From contig NZ_BDAZ01000087.1 of the NCBI RefSeq assembly GCF_001612725.1, forward strand, positions 1 through 35,414: 35,414 nucleotides of DNA. Direction: 5' to 3'. The first letter of the stretch is position 1. Each line of letters begins with the position of its first letter. The translations under genes and the position numbers were made by a program. Source of the stretch: Nocardia anaemiae NBRC 100462. Its GTDB lineage: Bacteria > Actinomycetota > Actinomycetes > Mycobacteriales > Mycobacteriaceae. Positions 10,301-22,300 of the stretch are shown one piece after another. The notes below the pieces were generated by a model, which searched no databases, had not been told where the DNA came from, and worked only from the letters and a program-made list of their open reading frames with translations.

Positions 10301-13300
10301 CGGCTGCCGATGTAGCCGCGGGGTGGGTCAGCGCTGGTCGCTTGCGGTAACCCCGCCGCGTCGAATGGGCCTGTGCCGCGCAACAATGTTTCGATCTGCT
10401 TGACCAACCCCCCCTGCGTTTTGGCGGTCATATCCATGAGGTGGTTCGCCAGCAAATCACTCACCGGGCTCCCGCTGTTCGGTGACAGGCGCCACTTTCC
10501 ATTGCTGCGCTCCAGCATCAGCCACTCGGACATGGTGTCGCCCATATTCGTAGGCCGCCGCTCGGCTTGCGGATTCCGATCTGTCGAGGGGGACGAAGTC
10601 AGCGGCGGTATCTGCCGGGTCCGCAGCCGGTAGAGGACATGTGCTGGATGGGACTGTCCGATCGTGGAATCGGTGACCACCATGCGGTACCCCAATTCCA
10701 TGAGATGGTGCCCAGTGACCAGCGGCTGCTGTACCACGGCGGTTCGCCCGCGCAAGCCACCGTCCGTGACGGACAACTTTTCTTTTGTGCTGTCGAACGC
10801 TGTTGGGCCGAGCTGATTCAGCCACTCGCGGAACCCGGCGCTCGTCAGGCCTGCCTGGCGGTAGAGCAGGTAATGATGCAGCAGTTGCACCGGAACATGT
10901 TCGGGTAGCGGTCGGCGCCGCGGACCTTCCGCCTCGGAATCGGGAATCGTCGTCACCCCGAGTCGACCCTCGGGCTGCAATGTCACCTCCAGATACCGCT
11001 TGTCCAGCCCGTCTCGCCACAGCGCGTCGGCGAACTTGGGGTCATCCGCCGCCAACCGCAGCAGACTCGCCATGTGTCCGCCCTTCGGTGCAGCGACGAC
11101 CAGCACACCGCCCGCCGCGTCCGGCACGTACGCGACGCGATCGTTCAGTCGGCGCGCGTTGTCCCGGCCTGCCAGTTCCGCATCGATGACGCGACTGGTC
11201 AAAAATCCGTCACGGGCCTGCTGGGCGTGGGACAGGGCCTCGGTCACTTCTCCGTGTCGGTCGATGAGTGCTTGGATCCGCCGCAAGGTTTCCCCGCGAG
11301 CAGCGAGCTCGCCGTCGGGCAATGGGACCGATTCCAACTCCATCGGATCGATGTGCAGGTCCTCGGCCAACGCTTCGCGGTCGAGGGTTACGCGCTCTTG
11401 CAACGCTTTTCGACCTTCCTGGTCGAGGTACGCGCCCGGATTGTCCGAGTTCCCGACACCCAAGCGACGGGCGAGCGTTTCGAACTCTTGCGTCCAGGCG
11501 CGGAGACGTTCGCCGGCCTCGTTTGCATCCTGAACCAGAGTGTCGTATCGGCGAAGTTCGTCCGGGGACAGCACGACGCCGACTGCACTGGATTGGCGAA
11601 CGGATTGGTCCACATTCGTATGACGCAGCCGCGCGGTGACCTCATCTAGCAGCGGCATGAGGTCCGTCCACTGGATGAAGTGCGGGTTCTCACCCTTGCC
11701 GGCCGTGCTGGGCCGCTTCGTGCCTTCGTAGAAGACCTCCTCGTTCAGCCAGTCGCCAACCTCCTGTCCCTCCGACACCCGAGCACGCCAGTGGCCGTCC
11801 CCGCGCCTGACGTCGACGACGAGGGGCCGGCCACCGGCAGACGCGATCAGTTGCCAGAAATCACGCTGTGTGCCGGTGGCCCGGCGACCGGTGCCCGGAG
11901 ACTGCGCCGTATTCGCTGGTGGGCCGGCTGCCGCCAGATTCTCGGTGATCCGCTGCAGTAGCCGATCCGGATCCTGGTCCGACATCCCCTCGAACCATCG
12001 ACTGAGCACGTCACCCGCGTCGCCGTGCCCATGGGGCGGTGCGATATGCCATCCGCGTCCGCCGTCGTGGATCTCGACCATTGTGCGCAGCCCGCCGAGG
12101 TCGACCTCCCCCCGCAAGACGAGCGATCGGCCGATCGCCCTGGACCGGTCGGAATCCGGCTCTGCCGCGTCCGGTAGGGGGATCTGCCGGGTGATCACTC
12201 TGATCAGTACCGCGGTGGGGTGTGCGAGGTCCACATTCACTGAGGACTTGGCCTGCGCCATCGCGTAGCCGAACTCCTGCAGCGTGCCGTCTTGCTTGAG
12301 CCGACCCGCTACCACACCGTTTCGGTCGCCCACCGATCGGCCCTTCTTCTCGGCTCGGGCCTCCTCTTTGCTGTAGAACACGTGCTCGCCCAACCCGGCG
12401 AGCCAGTCGCCGAACCCGACCTGGACCAGTTTCAGCTGACGAAAGCGCAGGTATTCGGCGACCAGAATGCCCTCGATTTCGGCGATCGTCGCTTCCCGAT
12501 ACCGGCCCTCCGCCGCGCCCGCGTCGCAGACCTCCGCGACCGGCGAGCCGTCCGGTCCGGGTGTCACCCGCACGTACTGTCTGTCGAACTCCGGTCGCCA
12601 CAAGGCTCCGGCGAACCTGGTGTCGGTCACCGCCAATTCGCTCAATGCCCGCAGGTGCAGCCCTTGGGGCGCGGCGATGACCAAGGTTCCGCCGCCGGTG
12701 ACGTCGGGCAGATATGCCACACCGTCGGCGACCCGCTCCCCGACCAACCCATCGTCGAGCCATTCCGCGATCGTGTCGTCGATGGCAACGCGGGCCGCGT
12801 GCCACGCCCGTTCGTCCGGCGCTCGAGCCGCAGGCGGCTCCGCGTGGACGGGTTCCGGTGGCGGCTGCTCGATCGAACTCGGCTGATCGGGCTCTGGAGC
12901 CTGGTCGCCCACCGGCCGGACTTCTCGAACGAAAGCTCGGCCGTCCTCGTCCACGACGACCTCGAGGAAGTGGTATCGAGCCCGGCTGCGGTCCAGCGCG
13001 GCGCGAATCTCCGGAGGGATGTCGTCCAGCGCCCGATCGAGCGCCCACACTGAACCGGCGACGAATACCTGCGGTGGTTCGCCGTCGACTTCCACGACCG
13101 CCACTCCGGGTGCGCGCCATTGTCCGCCGAGCGGACCGATAACTTCATCGCGTAGGACCTCCTGCGCAATGGCAGTCGCCGCCGCCGCTCGCGTGGCGCG
13201 CTCGCCGGTTTGCGCATCGAAGAACAAGGGAAAGTAGCCCTCGACCAGAATCGGGCCGAGATCCTCGAGATAGGCGGCGGCCAGATCATCGGCACTATCC

Positions 13301-16300
13301 ACAGAGTTCGACCCTGCGCGGGCGCGGACGGCCAGAGCCCAGTCGATCAAGGCATCGACCGCATCCAGCAGCTCGCGTGGGCCTGACTCGTTCGGTCGCT
13401 CCACCTCGAGCTGCCGTGCTCGTCGCACGATCTGATCGAATACCCGCCGTCGGCTGTCCGCGGCCGCCGCGACCTGGCCGCTCCACTCCCGAAGCGCCGT
13501 GTCGTCCTGCCCAGCCGGCTCGAATACCCTCGCCGCACCGACCGGTTCCCATCCCGGCGGTCGCGGCTGCACCCGCAACGAGACCACTCCCCATGGCGCT
13601 GCCAGACCCTGAGCGATGTCGCGCACTCGCTCGGATTCACTGTCGAGTTGTCTGGAAAGGCGCTCGCATTCTTCGACGTAGTGGAGCAGGTTGCTGAGCC
13701 TGCGGTAGCGAACTACCTGGGCTTGCCACTGCTCGAGTTGTTTCTGTCGCTCCCCCGCCGCCTTTCCGGACAATGTCGTCTGTTCGGCTGCCAGCTCGCG
13801 GACAGTCCGCTGCGCCCGCCCTACGGTGAGCGTGGTCCGATAGGGGATGAGATCGGGGTTCACCAGGCCATTGATCCGGGTCTGCGTCAGTGCCGCGAAC
13901 TCGTTGTGTAATTGCGCAAGATCGGACTTCAGATTTCTCGGCGGCACGTTGCACAGCTTCATCCATTCGTCGCGCAATCTGTGCGCGCGAAACAGCGCAT
14001 CGAGTGTGCGCAGTCCCGCGTGAACTGCCCGATCAAGCCCGACTTCGCCGGCATCGGAACCGTTTTGCGGGTCCGGTGTCCGCTCCTTGCCGGATTCTGC
14101 GACCTCTGGCGGTATCCAAAGGCGATGCCTTTCCGCGATCGCCGACACGTGATCCTCGAAGGCCGAGACCAGTTCGTCGATACTTTCGGACCGCCGGTTC
14201 GATTCTCGGATCTCTTCGATCAGATCCCCGCATTTCGATAGGCGGTATTTCCTCGTCTCGATACCGAATTCTCCGGCGATCAGTTGAAGTCTGAGCCGGG
14301 AATACCATTCGAGATTCTTGGCGCGCTCCAATTCCAGGTCGGCGATCTCGGTCGCATCAGCATTCCGGTCTTTCCGCCGAAGCAGCTCGAGCCGGTTCTC
14401 CTCGGCGCTGAGCCGAGCTATTTCCATCCTCTCCGAGATGAGCAGACGCGGTATTTCGATCATTCGGCCGATTTCGAGATATGCCAGCGTGGTCGTCAGC
14501 AAGTCCCCGACCCCTGCGGACGAAGGCCGCTCGCTCAGCAGCCGCAACTCGGCGAAGGGATCGCCCCCGACCACGTGCTCACCATCCAGCTGCTGCGGCA
14601 ACGGCTCCGGCACACCGAGCAAGTCGGCCACGTGACGGTCGAGCCCGCTGGGCGCGCGATTCGGCGCCCAGGGCGATTCCGCGCCCCTGGACGAATCCCC
14701 CGGCGGATGCGCCTGCACCTCGGTATCGAGTAGCACTCCGCGCATCATCCCGTACAGGTCGGTGAGATTGTTGTTCCGCGAAAGGGTCGAGCCATTCGTG
14801 AGCTGTAGCCCGCGTTGGACACGATCGATCAGCCATGACATCCGGTCGTGTCCTGCCGGCCGAGTCGCTTGCGCCAGCATTTCGTTCGTCTGACGCCGCA
14901 GGATCTCGAGTCTCGATTCATCGGACGGTGGCACCATGCGCGATGCTTTCTCGGCGATCAGGTCGACCAATTCCCAGGCCGCCGCCTCGAACTCACGAAT
15001 CCAGTGCCCCATTTCCTCCGAAGCCGGCATAAGCCTGTCGGCATCGGTACCCAGCACGGCGCTCAGTCGATTCAGCTCGTCGCTCAATCGCTCCGCGCGG
15101 GCGACTGCGGCCTTGCGCAACTCAGCCAGCTCTCGTTGCTGCGCGTCGACATCCCGGTCATCGATCTGATACGTGTCGGCGTGTTCCGGCTCATCGGTAC
15201 CGGATTCCGCTGCCGCCTCCGGAAAGAACTGTTGCAAGCCGTCGGTCGGCCGGGACCACGGAGTGGTCGGATCGGGTCTGGCGGGTTCGTGGCGCGTGGT
15301 GGGATCTTCGGCGGGCTGCCGGTCACCTGGTTCGGGTGTGGAATCCGTTGGGCGGCGGCCGATATAACCGCCCGGCCCGTTTTGCGAGGTGGGTACTGAG
15401 CCGGCGGTCGGCGTCGCTCTCGCGGGTATCGGCAATCCGCCATCGGGACGGTCCTGCAGATACGTGTCGACATGTACCGGCTTGATTTCCGGCGGTTGAG
15501 GTTTCGTGACGTACTCGTGGATGACCCATTGCGGCGTGCCGACGATAATGCCGTTGATCTCCGCGTCGGCAAATCCGACGGCAATGGCCTCGGGGTAATC
15601 GAGTCTGGTCTTGGTCGAATCTTCGAAGGCGAACGAGGGGAGGCGACCGAGCCATTCCCGGTAGGTCTCGGTCAAGCCGTACCTGATCAGCTTTTCGTAG
15701 GCGTCGGTCAGTACGGTCGCGAGATTATCGCTGAGTTCATTGTTGGTGGCTTGGTCGATCGCGTGGGCGAATTCGTGGTCGACATCGTCTGCATATGTTT
15801 GTGCACTGCTCGGATGCGTTCCGTATAGGCGACGGCGGTCGCCGTCAGCGAGGGCTTTCTCCGGGTCGGCCGCATACTGCAAACTGAATGTCAATGTGGT
15901 TCGGACGGGGGAAAGCTTGCCAGTCTCGAGGTTCTTCGTCCACTGGCCGAAGGTGGTGGCACGCCGTTCCCACAAGAAATCGATCTTCAGTGCACGGATG
16001 TTGGTCATGAGCTTGTGGAAACCCGGAGCGTACCGATACTTGCCGAGCAGGTAATCCAATCTCCCCAGGATTTCCCTGACCGTTTTCTCCGGGACGTGGG
16101 GACTGACGAGCCCGGACAGCTCGATATAGGGGTGATCGAGCTCGAAGCTTGCGACCAGTCTGGTCTTGGCCTGTGCTTCGTCGTCGAGCCCGGCCCTCCA
16201 CAACGGATGCTCGGGGGCGTGCTTCGCCACCTCGCGCAACGCGGACATCGCCGCCCTCTGCGTATCGAGCACTGTCCTCGAGATCGACGGGGGAAATATC

Positions 16301-19300
16301 AGGGCCACGTCCCCGACGGCGTTCACCAGCCGTCCGATCTCGACGATGTCTTGCCGATGGAGGTGGTGGTCCTGCCACACTCTGCGGCCGTCGACGTGGC
16401 GGACGAAGGCGGCGGCGAAGGGACTCGTTTTGCCGGTGATCGCCGCGAACAGGCCAAGCATGTCGACTGCGCGGGGGTTGTTGCGTAATCCCTCGGCCAC
16501 GTAATCCCGGTAGAGGACATGGTATACCGGTGGATCCAATCGCACCTCGGCGATCGGCGCGCCCATCGCCCGGCCGATCAACGCTTTCGTCCACTCGACC
16601 ATGGCCTGGTCGACGTCGTCGTAGGTCTCCCGGAGGATCTGTGTCTCGTCGTTGTCGTCGAAGGTCAGCAACTCGATCGTGACTCCCGGACGGCCCTGCA
16701 TCGCCTCGGTTTGCTTCACATCGGGTGTCTCCGCGATATTGTCGAGTCCGGTTCGGAGGCTTGCGGTTTCGTCGCCAGGAGGTCGACTGCCCACGAAATC
16801 AGGAGCGTGTGCGGGGTCCGGCTCATCGGTGCTGGATTCCGCTGCCGTCTCCGGAAAGAACTGTTGCAAAAACGCGGCAGCGACATTCTCCGGCGCGGCC
16901 AGCGCCTCGAGCGCGCGCCGCGCTTGCTCCGGGGAGACCTGAACCTCCTTGGTGCGTGGGTTCGATGCGCGTTCTTTCATCGCCCATTGAGTCACGCTCA
17001 GACCGACGTGGAAGGCCAAGTCCTTCCGAGACATCTTCCTGATCTTGCGCGCGGCTACGATCCACGCGTTGGGGTGCGGGAATTCGGTATCGGTGGGATC
17101 CGGCCATTCGATCGACGTCGCCTGTTCCGGAGACGAGCTATCGGTCGGCCGGGACCACGGAGTAGCACCCGACGGCTCGGGACGATGGGTCGAATCAGCC
17201 GAGTTGGACGCTCCGGTCCGATCGCTCGAGCGTGACCACGGCGTCGACTGACGATCTTTCTGCACAGGTTCGTGCTGTTCGGGTCCTTCCGGTGGCCGTC
17301 TGCCGATGAAGCCACGCCCCCGGCGGTTCCCGATGGGCCGGGATGGGCGATCGCCTTCATCTGGAGCCGAATCGCCTGACTGTTCCGGTGTCTCGAATCG
17401 GCCGAAGTTCTTGGTGATGTATCCGTCGAGTTCCATCCAAGTGGTGGTCAGGTGGATCAGCCGGGCGAACCGCAGATGATCGAGCAGCGCGTTCAAGAGG
17501 CGACCAGTGGGGGTTTGCTCCGTCGAGGCGGCGAGGCGTTCGAGTGCCTGCGGTAGATCCAGATCCGCGTCCGCCGCTATGTCGCCGCTGATGGCAGAGC
17601 GACCGAGCATGTCGTCAAGATCTCGTGATCGCTGCGTGCGCCTTTCGGCATTCGAGTGGTTGAGTGCGTTGTCCGGTGTTCCTTCGTGTGCCAGTGTCGT
17701 GGCACGTTGGAGATCGTCTTCCAGCTCGAGACTGCGACCGATCCAGGGACCGAGCGCTGTCAACGGCTGCTGTCGTGCAGTGCTGAGCAGTCGGTCCCAT
17801 TCGGGCTGGGTGAGCGCGGTCAACCGCCTGTGCAGCAGGTTGAGCACTTCGCTTATCTGTGTCGTCACCAAGCTGGGGGTGGTTCCGGTCAGCGCGGCAA
17901 TCGTCGCGGCCGAGGATTTCTGGCCGTGCCGCCATGCTTCGATGGCCGCGGCCTCCGCACCGCGGGCGGGTGGCTGTTCGCCGAATTGCCGTGCCGCCGC
18001 GCGTAACTCCGCTGCGGCCTCCGCGCGGTTGCGCGCCAATTCAGCGAAACGGCCGTCCTCCTCAGACTTGGACGGCCGACTGCCGATGAACCCGAGGGAC
18101 CGGCCCGGGCCGGGCGGCGTGATCGTCTCGTCGAACAACGTGGGGGCCTCGTAAGTGACACCGTCAGGCAGCATGATCCCCAGCATTCGCACCCGAAGCT
18201 GCCCATCGTGCACCTCGACCGCCAGCGTGCCCGTCCTTTTCAGGCCACCCCAGCGTCGTGTTGCCCGCCCGACCGCAGCGGACACCGCCGAACTCACCTG
18301 ATCGGCATCGAAACCCACTGCCAGCCCGGCCAACTGCGCGGAGTCTACGTGGACGATGCTGTTTCGATCTCCCCACAGGTGAACCGACCAAGAATCCGTT
18401 TCACCTGACCGACCCCGCCACATGAACGTGCCGAACCCCTTGCCCAACAGCGCCGACTCCAGAGCTCTAAGGGGACGGACCAGAGTTCTTCCGGACAGCA
18501 TTCCGGAGACCGTGAAGCCGTTATCGTCTTCTCGTCTCGACATAGAAACCTCGACGCTGTCGCCACCTGCGGCCGCTAGACCGTAGTTCACCAGCGTCGC
18601 AGCGACACCGAGCAGTTCGGCGGGCAGCTCGGCCGAAGTGGTGACCGCTGCGAGAGAAGTCAGCGACTCCGCTAGAGAAGTACGTACCTGCGGCGCAGGT
18701 GTATCCGGTGCGAACACCGCGGATGAATACCGAGTCGAATCGTTCGAACCAGGTGCGGAATCCGTTGGGCGGCTGCCGATGTAGCCGTCGGGCTGGTCTT
18801 GCTCGGGAGCTGATCGTTCGAGGTGCTGTTCGAAGGTGTGAACTGCCTGGGCGGTGTCGGGGTGCCATTCCGCACCTTCGGATTCGGCCACCCATTGGCT
18901 CATGCGCTGATGGAACTCGGCGAATACGGGGGCGACCCGATCGGGTTCAAGACCTGGGTCGGGGTCACGATATTGGACGATCGTGCGGTCGCCCTGCCGG
19001 TATACGACAACCTCGATATTGCCTGGTTCGTGGCGAAGAGGACCGAGGATCAACGGCACTCGCACCTCGTCGGCGCTGCATGTTGTTCCGCCGCGAACAG
19101 GCTTTATCCAGAAACCGTCGTCGTAGACAGCGAACATCGACTCGATGCTTCCCAGGACGCCGAGCGGTTCCATGGTGAACAGCGCCGACACCGGCGCCGA
19201 ATCGCGGCGCCACAGTGTGCCCTGGCTCCCGTTGTCGAAGGTGGTGTCATCGAGACGGAGCCCACCACGTGTCAGCGCGTCACGCAGTTGGGCGGTACCC

Positions 19301-22300
19301 ATGGGATCGAAGATGTCGACCCCATAGGGACGTACCGGATCGACCAGCCCTCCGTCCTGGTCGGTGAACAATGTGCCCCAACCAGCCAGCTCGACTCCCA
19401 TAGCCAATATCAGGTGAAGCAGGGAATTGTGGTGGCCCGCAGCCAGGAATCGGCCCCACTGATCCATCACAAAGGAAACGCCCTTCGATCCGGTCCGCAG
19501 TAACTCTGACGACGGTCCGGTCGATTTGATGAAACTCCCGTCCTGCACAGCGAAAGCCAGAGTTTCGAGAACGGGAAAAAATTCCTCATCGTAGGCGGGC
19601 AAATCCTGGACCGCAATGGGGCGCGCGGTGTAGGTCGGTCGGATCGGTCTCGGTGTTTCGGAGCCGTGCCGGGCGAGAACACCGAGGTCGAGCACGATTC
19701 GCTCGATCATCCGCGGTAGCTGTGGATTGTGGTCGAGGCCCTGCATGGCGCTGGATCGCATAGCGGGAGCGATCGCCCCGTCAGCGGAAGCGATTGCCGC
19801 GTGGATGTCCATTCGCAGCTGAAGCAGCGACAGCCCTGCCTCGGTGGCTGCCCGGGTCGACCCCAGGCGATCTACCGCCGCGGCGACCGCGTGGTCCAGC
19901 TCGCGAAGCCGGTCGATCGCCTGGTCGGTGTCGTGGCTGCGGGTCAGGTAGTACATCGCCGCCCGGTAGGCGTTCGGAATATATCGACTGGCAATGTCGC
20001 CGAAGGTCCGGTCCGAGCTGCTAAGTGCCGCAGCGAATTCCGCTGCTTGCACCGGTAGCGAGCCCAGCGACTGGATCACCTCTTGATCCCAGTCGTTGTC
20101 GCGCCCCTCGACGAGGTATGCGTCGACCAGTCTTACCCAATCGGACCCATCGAGGAAACGCGCCGCGCCGAGTTCGGCGACTGCGCGCAGTCGCTCCGGG
20201 AATTGGCTCAGAATATCGAGACTGTCTCGGGGGGACGCCGACGGCGTGTCGCTTACTCGAAGCGCTCCGATTATCTCGAATACATTGCTGGCGGCATCGG
20301 CCGCGGCGAACAAAGATCCAGAACCGCCTGCGGCGCTGCGGTTCAACTGTTCGATCACCAATGCGGTCTGCAGTCGTGCCGCTGCAATGGCTGCTTCGAG
20401 CGCGGGTGGTTGTCTGCGGTGCAGGTCCGCGATGTGTACCGAAGTCTCGGTCTGGGCCTGGGTGAGGAAGTTTCGCAGGTCGTCGTCGGACAGCTGAGTT
20501 GCCCAGTGGGCGAGTTCTTCTCGCGTGGCGTGAACTGCATCGGGTCTGGCGGGATCGTCGTGCGTAGTGGAATCTTCGGCGGGCTGGCGGTCACCGGAAT
20601 CGGATGTGGAATCCGAGGGCCGACTGCCGATGAGACCGCCCGGTCCGCGCGGTCGAGTGCGTTGTTCCTGCTGGTCTGCCGTGCCCTCACCTTGCGCGGA
20701 ATCGCCGCGAGACACCGGTGGAATCGGCGGCTGATCCGGTTCCGCGCTCGCCGTGCTCCACGGCGTCGACTGGTTCTGCTCGCTTGCGGTGCCGTCGGAC
20801 GGTTCACGATTGTCGAACGCACGGCGCAATCGGGCGACCGCCTCGGCGCGAACGTCCGCCGCGGCAGCGGTGGGCAGCCCCAGCCGCTCGGCGGCGCGAG
20901 TCAAGGACAAGCCCTCGACCAGATGAAGCATGACCAGCCGCTCCGCGGTGGCGGCATCATCCATGTCCTCCAGTGCGGCGTGGACCGTCCGCTCGAAGTC
21001 GGGGGCGGAGAACCTCGAGGGCACCGGCTTGCCTACGACCTGGGGTTGCGACTCGTCGTCGCCGCGGATCGGAGCATCCAGCCGCAGAGGGGGCCGAGCG
21101 AGGATCTGCCGAGCCAGCGCAACATCGGCCACCGTCAATCCCATTCTGCGCGCGATCTCGGTGTTCTCGAGCGCCACACCCGCGGAGACCATCCTGCGGA
21201 TCTCCGCTTTTACTGTGCTCACGAGCCTTCGCGTGCGGTCATCGAGATCGGGGAGTCGGCGCGCGAGACGGTACCGGAACACCGCTCCGCGGCAGCTGGC
21301 CCACGCGTGAGCAGCGAACGACGCAGACGGAACGTGATTGGCGATCGCGACCAGCATCCCGATCCAAGCAACCTGTTCCGCCTCTTCCCGAGTATCCGGA
21401 TGTTCGCTACGCGCGACCGCCTTCGGAACCCACGCAAATCTCTCTTTGATCTCGTCCTGGACTGCCCTTTCTGCGGGCGAACCCACTCGAGTCACGACAT
21501 ACCGTTTGAATAGTTCTTCTTCGTCTCGATATTCGGACCGCTCGTATCGATCCGCATAGAATCGCTCGACGATCTCCAGCAACAATTCGCCACCGACGCC
21601 CTGCGCTTGGCACAGTTGCCGCAATTTACTCAGCCGCGGAACATAGCGATTGTTCTCGATATCGGAAAGAGACCTGCGAGGAATCCCCACTCGCTGCGCG
21701 AGCTCGGTCGCCGTCATTCCTTCGTCGTGACGTAGCGCGGCAACCCAAGGCCCCAGCGATGTGTGTGCAGCGGGATCGATATCGGCGGTGATGTCGGAGT
21801 AGAAGTCCCGCACAGCCTGGATCAGCAGGCCACCGGAGACTCCCAGCCCCCGGCAGATTCGCCGGAACGTGCCGAACTGCGGCCGTCGGTTCTCCGTCTC
21901 GACCTGCGCCAGATACTTCGTGGACAGACCCGTCACACGGGCGAGTTCGGCGCGAGTCATGTCCCGGTCGTTACGCAGTGCGGTAATCCATCCGCCGAGG
22001 TCGTGTGCCGCCGGCTCGAGGTCGAGATCGATGTGCGGATAGAACTGCCGGGTTGCCAACCGCAGCAGTTCGTCGTCGATCCCCAATACCTCGCAGATTC
22101 GCCGGAAAACCGCGAACCTCGGCACATATTCTCCGGTCTCGATATGGCCGAGATGGCCCCAGCCGGGCCCGACTGCCTTCGCGAGGTCGATCCTGGTCAT
22201 ATCCCGATCGTGACGCACTGCCACGATCCAACTGCCGGGTGACGCGGAATTGTGCGTGCTCGGGGAGAGATCGAGTTCGAGCTCCGGATAGAAGTGGTGT

